NCBI GenBank assembly: GCA_963812195.1
Contig: CAWEUI010000006.1
Location: forward strand, 1-64,000
Source of the DNA: ZC4RG30 sp963812195
GTDB lineage: Bacteria > Pseudomonadota > Gammaproteobacteria > Steroidobacterales > Steroidobacteraceae
Length of the DNA stretch: 64,000 bases
Reading direction: 5' to 3'
Of this stretch, positions 27,186 to 35,773 are shown in pieces. The position numbers were made by a program, and so were the translations under genes. Numbering within the stretch: the stretch's first letter is position 1; each line of letters opens with the position of its first letter. The notes below the pieces were generated by a model that made no database searches, was not told the DNA's origin, and saw nothing but the letters and a program-made list of their open reading frames with translations.

Positions 27186-28185
27186 TCAGGCCGCCGGCAC
27201 GTCGACGCCGGCAGAACGCAACTGCGCGAGCTTGTGGCGCAAGGTGCGCGGGCTGATTCCAAGCTTCTCGGCGACCTCGCGGCGCGTGGCACCGGCGCGC
27301 AGTGCCGACAGCAGTATCTGGCTCTCGGCGGCACGCAGTGACGTGCGCAGCGGCCGCCCGTTGAGGTCGACCACTGCGGCGCTCTTGCGCGGTGCTGCCG
27401 GTCTCGCGCACCGTCTCGAAGTGGATATGTGCGGCGTCGATCAGCGCGCCGCTGGCGAGAATCATGGCCCGCTGCAACAGGTTGTCCAGCTCGCGGATAT
27501 TGCCCGGCCAGTCATAGCCCAGCAGCAGTTGCGCGGCGTCCGCCGACAGCGCCGGAATCCGTCCACCGCGCGGGCTGCGCAACTCCAGCAGGCGCATGGC
27601 CAGCGGCAGCACATCATCGCGCCGCTCACGCAATGCCGGAATGGTCATCGGAAACACGCACAGCCGGTAGAACAGGTCCTCGCGGAAGGCTCCATCGCGC
27701 ACCTGGGCGCGCAGATCGCGATTCGTGGTGGCAATGACCCTTACATCCAGGCTCATCATGGCGCGGGCCCCGAGGCGCTCGACCTCGCGCTCCTGCAGTA
27801 CACGCAGCAGTTTCGCCTGCAGCGGCAGCGGCATCTCGCTGATCTCGTCCAGCAGCAGCGTGCCGCCCTGTGCCTGTTCGAACTTGCCGGCATGCGCGTT
27901 CAGCGCGCCGGTAAAGGCACCGCGCTCATACCCGAACAGCATCGCCTCGAGCATGTTCTCCGGGATGGCGGCGCAGTTGATCGCCACGAAGGGCTGCCTG
28001 GCACGCAATGAGCGGTCGTGGATGTAGCGGGCAAGGATCTCCTTGCCGGTTCCGGACTCGCCGTTGATCAGAACCGTACAGTCGGTGACCGCCACGCGCG
28101 TGGCCAGCGCGTACAGGGCGCGTGAGAGGCGGTCCACGACCACCGGTTCGCGATCCAGCACGGGGGAATCAGTATTCGTCTGCAT
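27186..28185 (-). CDS. sigma-54 activator, FleR/FlrC-like but without receiver domain (one frameshift)
   Basis: About 330 residues. The AAA+ domain begins almost at once: Walker A in INGESGTGKEILARYIHDRS, the sigma-54 contact loop GAFTGA, LLLDEISEMPLPLQAKLLRV, RVIATTNRDLRAQVRDGAFR, YDWPGNIRELDNLLQRAMIL. The C-terminal Fis-type helix-turn-helix (REVAEKLGISPRTLRHKLAQ) reads in another frame, joined near 27398, where GACCGGCAGC probably has one extra G. FleR and FlrC normally carry an N-terminal receiver and pair with FleS/FlrB; here only 81 bases separate it from the previous gene, so neither fits. It precedes fliE, as fleR does in Pseudomonas. Confidence 0.88.
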
Positions 28186-28197
28186 GCCCGTATAGAG

Positions 28198-28213
28198 AGC
28201 AAGTTCCGTGCCG
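28198..28213 (-). promoter_or_regulatory. sigma-54 promoter for the second activator gene
   Basis: The minus strand reads CGGCACGGAACTTGCT, with GG-N10-GC spacing and a perfect TTGCT. The predicted start is about 28187, only 2-3 bases before the annotated ATG at 28185. Either the mRNA is nearly leaderless or translation starts later. This suggests a cascade in which the upstream activator drives this one. Confidence 0.75.
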
Positions 28214-28233
28214 GCATCCGGCTGCCTGACCGG

Positions 28234-28245
28234 TGACGCGCGTCA
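28234..28245. repeat. palindrome TGACGCGCGTCA upstream of the second activator
   Basis: A perfect 12-base palindrome about 20 bases upstream of the -24 element at 28213. The same half-site TGACGC, with a 3-base spacer, precedes the other activator gene at 29483. A possible site for one of these activators, unproven. Confidence 0.5.
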
Positions 28246-28266
28246 CAGAATCCGGCCGTCGCGACG

Positions 28267-29416
<1,150 letters not shown>

Positions 29417-29482
29417 CGGACTCGTGCTCACCCTGATCAATCGACAGGGTGGCATTGTCACCGCATGGCGACGCCAAAAAAG

Positions 29483-29497
29483 TGACGCGATGCGTCA
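29483..29497. repeat. inverted repeat TGACGC-N3-GCGTCA upstream of the FleQ-like gene
   Basis: Perfect 6-base arms around GAT, 67 bases before the FleQ-like start and at the extreme 3' edge of the PilZ gene side. It shares half-sites with the palindrome at 28234. Could be autoregulatory. Confidence 0.45.
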
Positions 29498-29498
29498 A

Positions 29499-30099
29499 CT
29501 ATCGGAGCGTGCGTGTGATTCCGGTCTCACTTCCGGGACGACGCGGCTGGCGAACGCCGGCCACATGGCGCCGGTGACGGCGGAACGCCAGCTTTTCGAT
29601 GAGGTCGGCGGTCGCCTCGCCGGGCGGCTCCACCGTCGCCTTCACCAGCCCGTCATTCAGGATGTTCGTGACGTTGACGGCCAGGCCGAGCGACTGGGGC
29701 AGACTGTCGCGCAGCCAGATCTCCAGCACCCCATGTGTCCCGATACGCACGGGCTCCAGCGATTTCCATTGCGCATCTGTGCGCATTGAAGCGGATCAGC
29801 GTCGGGCGCGGCCGCGGCGTCTGGGCGGCAAGCAATTGCCCCATCAGATCCAGCAGCAGGTTCACCTTCACTTCCAGGCGCAGCAGATCCGCCGAATGGG
29901 GCGAGGCCTCGTCCTTGCGCTCCACCGCGCCCTGCTCCTCGATCGCCGCGCACACCTGCAGCAGGCGCACATTGCGATCGGCCAGGGCGGTGGCATCGGC
30001 CGGAGCGAGCGGCCTGGACAGCGGCTTGAACGCCACGGGCAGCACGTCCTCGTAGGCCAGCTCGTTGTTCAGGATGACAGTATCGACGCCTTCGTACAT
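29499..30099 (-). CDS. atypical PilZ (tPilZ-like) c-di-GMP signalling protein (one frameshift)
   Basis: About 199 residues when repaired. N-terminal NNELAYEDVLPVAFKPLSRP, then a heptad-rich helix (LLRLEVKVNLLLDLMGQLLA), then a PilZ-like beta region in another frame (RIGTHGVLEIWLRDSLPQSL, ATADLIEKLAFRRHRRHVAG). This layout recalls the tetrameric PilZ protein family described in Xanthomonas. The frame changes near 29790 by one inserted base. It lies after fliS and the fliT-like gene. I cannot see a clear RxxxR-DxSxxG motif, so c-di-GMP binding is uncertain. Confidence 0.7.
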
Positions 30100-30136
30100 G
30101 GGCCCTCGCCAGCGCGCCCAGGAACACGCCGACCGA

Positions 30137-30385
30137 TTATGCGATCAGCGCTCCAAGCGTGCGATCCGATTCGGCCACCGCGGCCTCGAGGGCCGCCAGC
30201 GATCCGACGTGTGCAGGATCATTCACTTTCCGTGCCAGCTCGCCCAGCAGGCGCCGCCGTTCGCTCATCAGCCCGCGCACATTGACCTCAGAATCCCCGT
30301 CGTTCAATGCCCGCACCAGTCGCAGGGTGGAAGCCACCACGCCCAGCGCCAGCATGCGTCCGGTCGCACTTGTGACCTCGTTCAC
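30137..30385 (-). CDS. small helical protein, FliT-like by position
   Basis: 82 residues, mostly helical (TLRLVRALNDGDSEVNVRGL, ERRRLLGELARKVND). The start overlaps the fliS stop by 4 bases, the place where fliT or a related chaperone gene normally lies. Sequence identity to FliT is not obvious, so the role as FliD chaperone is inferred from context only. Confidence 0.6.
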   Translation of the reverse strand: MNEVTSATGRMLALGVVASTLRLVRALNDGDSEVNVRGLMSERRRLLGELARKVNDPAHVGSLAALEAAVAESDRTLGALIA

Positions 30386-30789
30386 GGATGGGCTCCGGCC
30401 TGCGCCGGGATCTGGATCCAGGCGCCGCGGATCTGCCGCAGCAGGTTGCCGACCTCCTCCAGCAGTTCGGGGCGGCTTTCCAGGTTGGCCCGCACCAGCT
30501 GCCGGCCCATGTAGTCGTACAGATCCGCCAGATTGGCTGCGATCTGTCCGCCAGCCTCCAGATTCAGGCAGCCGTGCAGTTCCTGGGTGATCTCCACCGC
30601 CTTGTGGATGAGATGGTTTCTGCTCGAGGCGTCGCCGTGCTCCATCGCGCCGCGCGCCGCGCCGATCTTTTCCAGCGCGCCGTCCATCAGCATCATGATC
30701 AGGCGATGCGGATCCGCCGCCGCGACGCCGCTGTGCGCGGCCACCGAGCGATACGCTGCCAGACTGGAATTTCCCGAATAAGCCGCCAT
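30382..30789 (-). CDS. fliS: flagellin export chaperone FliS
   Basis: 135 residues. Conserved features: SLAAYRSVAAHSGVAAADPH, RLIMMLMDGALEKIGAARGA, ITQELHGCLNLEAGGQIAAN and LADLYDYMGRQLVRANLESR. FliS binds the flagellin C-terminus and stops early polymerisation. It has its own sigma-28 promoter upstream at 30815. Confidence 0.96.
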   Translation of the reverse strand: MAAYSGNSSLAAYRSVAAHSGVAAADPHRLIMMLMDGALEKIGAARGAMEHGDASSRNHLIHKAVEITQELHGCLNLEAGGQIAANLADLYDYMGRQLVRANLESRPELLEEVGNLLRQIRGAWIQIPAQAGAHP

Positions 30790-30814
30790 GAGGTCTCCTT
30801 GCCCTGCATGTGAC

Positions 30815-30841
30815 TTAACGGCTGCCGCCGCCGGAACTTGA
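30815..30841 (-). promoter_or_regulatory. sigma-28 (FliA) promoter for fliS
   Basis: The minus strand reads TCAAGTTC, 11 bases, GCCGTTAA. Predicted start near 30808, about 18 bases before fliS. The same elements occur before flgM (46055) and fliC (34427). It lies in the 88-base gap between fliD and fliS, so fliS, the fliT-like gene and the PilZ gene can be made apart from fliC-fliD. Confidence 0.88.
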
Positions 30842-30877
30842 GGAAAATCCGCCCTGCGGCGCGCGCCGCGCGGTGGA

Positions 30878-32344
30878 TTACCTGCCCCTGTTCGAGGTGG
30901 CGTAGTTGGCCAGGTTCGACAGGCCCTGCAACTGCTGCGTCAGGTACGTGGAAGTCGACTGCATCTGGGACAGCAGCGTATCCAGGGCCGTGAACTGCTG
31001 CAGATAGCGGTCCTGGAGCACCTGCATGCGCGCATCCAGTGCGTCACGCTGGTCCTGCAGGTCCTGCTGCTGCGCGGCGAGGCTGGTATTGCGGGCCGCG
31101 ATGTTGCCCGTCGAGGACAACTGGTCCGTCAGGTACGTATTGAGCTGCGAGGCAATGCCGTCGCTGGAAGCGAAAATCTGATTGACTGCCTGCGGGTCCG
31201 CATTCAGGGCAGTCTGGAACTTGGCCGAGTCCAGGCTCAGCGTGCCGTCCGCGTTCGTGGTGATACCCACGCTTGCCAGCGTCGTGTAGTTCCCTGAAAT
31301 GCCCGCGACCGGGGTGCTCAGGATGCGGCGCAGCTGCGAGTCGATGCCGATCAGCAGCGAGTCGCCAAGCAACGGCGCGCCGGACTTGGTGGCGGCATTG
31401 TAGCTGCTCAGGCTGGTGATCTTGGCGGCCAGGTTGTTGAATACGCTGACCAGGCCCTGCGCCTTGGATTCAATGCCTGCGTTGTCACGCGCCACGTCCA
31501 GGGATGTGGTCTCGCCGGTTGCATTGGCCTTCAGCAGCACCATCTTCACGCCCTGAATGGCGCCGTCGATGGTGTTGGTGTCGTTGTGGATTTCGAATCC
31601 GCCCACCTTGACGATCGCATCCTTGGCGACGTCCTTGACCGGATCCTGGGCCGCCATGCCGAACAGCTGCGACAAACCGCTGCCATCGCCCGTATTGCCG
31701 TCGGCATCCACCGAATCGGTGGTATTGACCGACACCGCATTGGCCAGTCCGGTGTTGTTTCCGGTGAGCACCAGGTGCGCGCCGTTCTGGTCGGTAATCA
31801 GGGTGGCGGTCACTCCCGGGTTGTCCGCCGCGTTGTTGATCGCGTCCCGGATCTGCGCCAGCGTGCTGTGCTGGGAATCGATCGCGACCTTCAGCTCGGC
31901 GCTGCCCACGTTGATCGCCAGGGTGCCGGTGCCGATCGTGGTATCGGCGCCGCCGCCGGCGGTTGGAAATCCGGTCGAGGAAATTCGCCCGGCCGTGGCC
32001 AGCTGCACCACCTCGACATCATAGTGTCCGGCCACCGCATCAGAGGTAGCCGAAGCACTGAGGAACGAGCTATCACCCACCGTCGCGGTGCGCAGATCGA
32101 ATGAGCTCGTGCCCGTCATGCCGGCGGCCGCGCCCTGCAGGGAGGCCAGCGCGCCCTTCAACGAGGCGACGGCCGAGACTTCCGCGGTGAGCGTCGCGTC
32201 CTGGTTGGTCAGGCGTGTGTCGGCTGGCGTCCGCTCAGCGGCAACCAGCTGGCTGACCAGCGAATTGACGTCCAGGCCGGAACCGATGCCGGCGGACGAC
32301 AGGGTGCCTGTGACGGAAGAGCTGATGCCTGAAGTCGTGGCCAT
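30878..32344 (-). CDS. fliD: flagellar filament cap protein FliD
   Basis: 488 residues. Conserved N-terminus (GIGSGLDVNSLVSQLVAAER) and C-terminus (LDARMQVLQDRYLQQFTALD, LLSQMQSTSTYLTQQLQGLS), with a variable middle. FliD pentamers cap the filament and promote flagellin insertion. It follows flaG by 12 bases. Intact. Confidence 0.96.
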   Translation of the reverse strand: MATTSGISSSVTGTLSSAGIGSGLDVNSLVSQLVAAERTPADTRLTNQDATLTAEVSAVASLKGALASLQGAAAGMTGTSSFDLRTATVGDSSFLSASATSDAVAGHYDVEVVQLATAGRISSTGFPTAGGGADTTIGTGTLAINVGSAELKVAIDSQHSTLAQIRDAINNAADNPGVTATLITDQNGAHLVLTGNNTGLANAVSVNTTDSVDADGNTGDGSGLSQLFGMAAQDPVKDVAKDAIVKVGGFEIHNDTNTIDGAIQGVKMVLLKANATGETTSLDVARDNAGIESKAQGLVSVFNNLAAKITSLSSYNAATKSGAPLLGDSLLIGIDSQLRRILSTPVAGISGNYTTLASVGITTNADGTLSLDSAKFQTALNADPQAVNQIFASSDGIASQLNTYLTDQLSSTGNIAARNTSLAAQQQDLQDQRDALDARMQVLQDRYLQQFTALDTLLSQMQSTSTYLTQQLQGLSNLANYATSNRGR

Positions 32345-32356
32345 TGGCCGATCTTC

Positions 32357-32725
32357 TCAGGCAAGCGCATGCACGAATGTGCCGGACTCGACAGTAATAC
32401 GGCGCAGCATCTGCAAGGCGTCCTCGCCGGGAATGGTGCGTACCACGTTGCCGGCGCCGTCACGCACGGTGACCACGGCTCGCCCGGACTGCGAATCGAC
32501 CTGGAATTCCAGGTCCCGGACATTGGAACTGAGGAACTGGCTCATCTGTTGGGCCAGGGCGGCCTTCTTCTGACTGAGTTCCTGCAGCAGCTGCGCATCC
32601 AGATGCGCGGCCGGTGGTGGAGGCGGCAAATCCTTGCCGCTGCCTGCCGGGGAAACAGCCACCCCTCCCTGGCCGGTCGGGGACGTGACGACACTGGAAA
32701 CAGGCTTTATTGCCGGAAAGTCCAT
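32357..32725 (-). CDS. flaG: FlaG-family protein
   Basis: 122 residues: a disordered Pro/Gly start, then a FlaG domain (NVRDLEFQVDSQSGRAVVTV, GAGNVVRTIPGEDALQMLRR). FlaG lies between fliC and fliD in many polar flagellates and limits filament length in some. It is separated from fliC by a 79-base gap containing a strong hairpin. Confidence 0.9.
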   Translation of the reverse strand: MDFPAIKPVSSVVTSPTGQGGVAVSPAGSGKDLPPPPPAAHLDAQLLQELSQKKAALAQQMSQFLSSNVRDLEFQVDSQSGRAVVTVRDGAGNVVRTIPGEDALQMLRRITVESGTFVHALA

Positions 32726-32745
32726 GTTGCCTCACTTATGTGGTC

Positions 32746-32773
32746 GCGGCGGAGGGCTTTCGACCCCCGCCGC
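32746..32773. terminator. GC-rich hairpin between fliC and flaG
   Basis: Arms of about 10 bases (GCGGCGG...GG with one mismatch) close around a loop including CTTTCGA. No T-run follows on the minus strand, so it is better seen as an attenuator, processing point or mRNA stabiliser, which would keep flaG-fliD below fliC. Confidence 0.55.
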
Positions 32774-32804
32774 AACCGGCTCAACAAGTGCTTGCCACTG
32801 AAGG

Positions 32805-34322
32805 TTACTTCAGCAGGGTCAGCACGTTCTGCGGGATCGAGTTGGCCTGGGCCACCATCGCCGTGCCGGCCTGCTGCAGGATCTGCGCGCGGGTCAGCGC
32901 GGCAGTTTCAGCAGCGAAGTCGGTGTCCAGAATGCGGCTGCGCGAGGCAGTCAGGTTCTCGGACACGCCCTGCAGGCTGTTGATGGTCGACTCGAAACGG
33001 TTCTGGATGGCGCCCAGGTTGCCGCGCAGGCTGCTGACCGAAGTCAGGGCCGAGTCCACGCGCTGGATGGCATCGTTCGCCTTGGCCACCGTGGTCACGC
33101 CAACCGCAGACAGCGTGCTGGTATCGAGCGCGATCGTGTTGTTGGCCGCGGCGAAGCCGTAGGCCACGCCGTCACCCGTCAACACGATGTTCTGGGTCGC
33201 GGAGAAGGTCAGCGTGCCACCGTTGGTCGACGTTGCGGTCACGCCGTTCGCCACGGTGTCGAGGCTGCCGGCGGTATAGGCGGTGCCATTCACCGTCTGT
33301 GCCGTACCGGCCGCCAGGCCGCCCGTCACGCCCGTGCCGGCCGTCTGGTTGACGACGATGTCACGGCCGTCCGTCGCGCTCAGCAGCAGCTTGGTGCCCG
33401 ACAGCGCGGCCGAGACACCGGTCGTGCTGCTCTGGGCATTGATGGCGTCGGAGATCTGCTGCGTCGACAGCGTCGCACCCGTGGTCGCGTCGAAGCCGGC
33501 AAAGACGTCCTTGCCGTTGATCTGCAGGCTGTAGAGGGCGGTGGACACCGGCGTACCGACCGTACCGGTCGAGGTCGTGGCGGCGATCGCAAACTCCACG
33601 TTGTTCGTCGCCGAGACCGTCAGTCCCGGCACGCTGGCGGCGTTGATGGCCTGCGCCTTTGCCCAGGCGCTGCCGGCGGTCTGGCCGGACTGGGTGCCCG
33701 CCTTGGAGGCGCCGACAGTCACTGCGGCAGCCGAGCCCACCTGGATGGTGCTCGAGCCCGACAGTGCATTGTTGTCCACTTCCACCGAGGAAGTCGCCTG
33801 GGCGATCTGGCCGATCTGCGTGGCCTTGACACCCGTGGACAGGTTCACGCCGATGGTCTCGCCGACGTTTGCACCGACCTGGAAGGTCGCGCTGCCGAAC
33901 GTGCCGTCCAGCACCTTGCGGCCGTTGAACGAGGTCTGCGAGGCGATACGATCGATCTCGGCGATACGCTGCTGGACTTCCTGGTCCAGAGCGGCGCGGT
34001 CGCTGTCGCTGTTCGACGCGTTGGCCGACTGCACGGCCAGTTCGCGGATGCGCTGCAGGTTGTTCGTCACCTCCTGCAGGGCGCCTTCCGTGGTCTGCGC
34101 CAGGGAGATACCATCGTTGGCGTTGCGCACGGCCTGGTTCAATCCGTTGATCTGGGTGGTCATGCGAGTCGAAATCGCAAGACCCGCGGCGTCGTCCTTC
34201 GCGCTGTTGATGCGCAGGCCTGAGGACAGGCGCTGCAGCGAAGTCGCCAGCGCGCTGCCGGAAGTCGACAGATTGCGCTGCGCGTTCAGCGACATGACGT
34301 TGGTATTGATGACGAGTGACAT
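32805..34322 (-). CDS. fliC: flagellin FliC
   Basis: 505 residues from the ATG at 34322 (GGAG 11 bases upstream). N-terminal D0/D1: MSLVINTNVMSLNAQRNLST, SSGLRINSAKDDAAGLAIST, NDGISLAQTTEGALQEVTNN. C-terminal D1/D0: LGAIQNRFESTINSLQGVSE and ILDTDFAAETAALTRAQILQ, ending PQNVLTLLK. The centre is Ala/Thr/Gly-rich with few charges and is the variable exposed part. Only one flagellin gene is seen. Confidence 0.98.
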   Translation of the reverse strand: MSLVINTNVMSLNAQRNLSTSGSALATSLQRLSSGLRINSAKDDAAGLAISTRMTTQINGLNQAVRNANDGISLAQTTEGALQEVTNNLQRIRELAVQSANASNSDSDRAALDQEVQQRIAEIDRIASQTSFNGRKVLDGTFGSATFQVGANVGETIGVNLSTGVKATQIGQIAQATSSVEVDNNALSGSSTIQVGSAAAVTVGASKAGTQSGQTAGSAWAKAQAINAASVPGLTVSATNNVEFAIAATTSTGTVGTPVSTALYSLQINGKDVFAGFDATTGATLSTQQISDAINAQSSTTGVSAALSGTKLLLSATDGRDIVVNQTAGTGVTGGLAAGTAQTVNGTAYTAGSLDTVANGVTATSTNGGTLTFSATQNIVLTGDGVAYGFAAANNTIALDTSTLSAVGVTTVAKANDAIQRVDSALTSVSSLRGNLGAIQNRFESTINSLQGVSENLTASRSRILDTDFAAETAALTRAQILQQAGTAMVAQANSIPQNVLTLLK

Positions 34323-34426
34323 TTTCTTCGAAGCTCCTGTTGCAAACCCATCTGTTTCGACGCTTCCGGCTTCCCGGCCGGCGGTGCCCTGGTCGGTTCC
34401 CGCGGCCAGTGCGCTCTTCACGAGGG

Positions 34427-34453
34427 TTAACGGCGGGAGTCGTCGTTACTTGA
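34427..34453 (-). promoter_or_regulatory. sigma-28 (FliA) promoter for fliC
   Basis: The minus strand reads TCAAGTAA, 11 bases, GCCGTTAA. The predicted start lies near 34420, giving a leader of about 98 bases before fliC. It lies in the 215-base gap between flgL and fliC. Confidence 0.9.
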
Positions 34454-34507
34454 AGACGTGGTTCTCATAATTTCCGGCGGAACGCGACCTGGTTCACACC
34501 TGCGCAC

Positions 34508-34525
34508 GAACCGGCGGCGCGGTTC
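34508..34525. terminator. short hairpin after flgL
   Basis: GAACCG and CGGTTC arms enclose 6 bases, starting 13 bases past the flgL stop. It has no T-run, so intrinsic termination is uncertain. It separates the flg operon from the fliC promoter. Confidence 0.4.
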
Positions 34526-34537
34526 ACGGCAATTGAC

Positions 34538-35773
34538 TTAACGCAGGTAGTCGAACAGCGAGAGCTGGCCGATGCGTGTGTAGGCCGCCTGCGCCGCCTG
34601 CAATCCGACCATCTGCTGGTTCAACTGGCTGATGGCCTGCGCGTAGTCCACGTCCTGCAGCCCGGACAGGGAGGTCGTGAGCTGGGATTTCAGGTCATCG
34701 CGCAGGCTGGCGGCCGTGTCGAGCGCGCTGAGCCGGGTGCCGTAGGCCGTACGCACGGTGATGGTGTTGTCCAGCCCGTTTGTCAGCTGGGCCAGAGCCT
34801 TGTTGATACTGGTGCCCAGCCGCGCCCTGGACACGGGCGTGGACGAGGCCGTATCCAGCGCACCGATCAGGTCATTGACGGTCTTGAAGAGGCTTTCGGT
34901 ACCTGCCGGCCGCACCTGGAAGGTGTCACCCACTGCCGGCTGTCCGGTCACGATGAACTGCACCCCGTTGAAGCCGATCGCCCCGCCGTCCTGGTAGGCG
35001 CCGGTGGCGATGACCGCGGGTGGCACATTGGTATCCGCGTTGTCGGTAATGTTCCAGGTATCGACCACGCCGTCACCGCTGGTGTCGGCGAAGGTCACGG
35101 TGTAGTTGCCGGGCACCCACGCTGCCTGGTCGGTCACCTGTTGCGGGCCGATCACGGCCGTGCCGGCCTGCACGCCATTGTCCACGGCAAAGGTACCGTT
35201 ACCCTCCGTGATATCCATGAAGACCCGCTGGCCCGGAACGCCGTCGGCGATCTTCTGCGAGGGGCTGACCTGCAGCAGACGCACACCCTGGTCACCGGAA
35301 TAGACCACACCGCTGCCGGTATCGGCAAACGGCTGCGTGCCCGTGGAGTAGCCCGCGAAGAGGTATTCGCCATTGCTGTCCTGGCGATTGGCGATGGCCT
35401 GCAGGTCCTGCGCGCGCGATTTGAGCTCCGCGGATATGGAACGCAGCGACTGGTCGTCGAGCGAGCCGTTGTTGGCCTGTGAAGTGAGCTCCTGGATCCG
35501 CTGCAGCAGCGTGGACAGGTCGGCCATCGCCGTCTCGCCCATGCTCAGCCTGTCGGAGGCAATGCCTGCATTGGTGCCGTACTGCCCCAGTTGCGACTGC
35601 GCACGCTGCAGATCCAGGATGCGCGTGGTGGCCACCGGATCGTCGGCCGGCGACTGCAGACGCTTGCCCGTGGACACCTGGGCCTGTGTCTTCGACAGCG
35701 CCAGTTGCTGCTGCTGCATCAGGGAGATCGCAGCCGCATGCATCCCCGCCGTGGATATGCGGTTCGTGCTCAT
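34538..35773 (-). CDS. flgL: hook-filament junction protein FlgL
   Basis: 411 residues from the ATG at 35773. N-terminus MSTNRISTAGMHAAAISLMQ, then LSKTQAQVSTGKRLQSPADD and RAQSQLGQYGTNAGIASDRL; C-terminus QAISQLNQQMVGLQAAQAAY and RIGQLSLFDYLR, all flagellin-like terminal helices of FlgL. It sits above FlgK at the filament base. It overlaps flgK by a few bases. Intact, unlike most of this operon. Confidence 0.94.
   Translation of the reverse strand: MSTNRISTAGMHAAAISLMQQQQLALSKTQAQVSTGKRLQSPADDPVATTRILDLQRAQSQLGQYGTNAGIASDRLSMGETAMADLSTLLQRIQELTSQANNGSLDDQSLRSISAELKSRAQDLQAIANRQDSNGEYLFAGYSTGTQPFADTGSGVVYSGDQGVRLLQVSPSQKIADGVPGQRVFMDITEGNGTFAVDNGVQAGTAVIGPQQVTDQAAWVPGNYTVTFADTSGDGVVDTWNITDNADTNVPPAVIATGAYQDGGAIGFNGVQFIVTGQPAVGDTFQVRPAGTESLFKTVNDLIGALDTASSTPVSRARLGTSINKALAQLTNGLDNTITVRTAYGTRLSALDTAASLRDDLKSQLTTSLSGLQDVDYAQAISQLNQQMVGLQAAQAAYTRIGQLSLFDYLR

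Noticed and set aside
26806..28185. A single frame joining the FleR-like activator to fliE
   Set aside because: The frame is open only because of the indel near 27398; the activator C-terminus reads in another frame and fliE has its own start and ribosome site.
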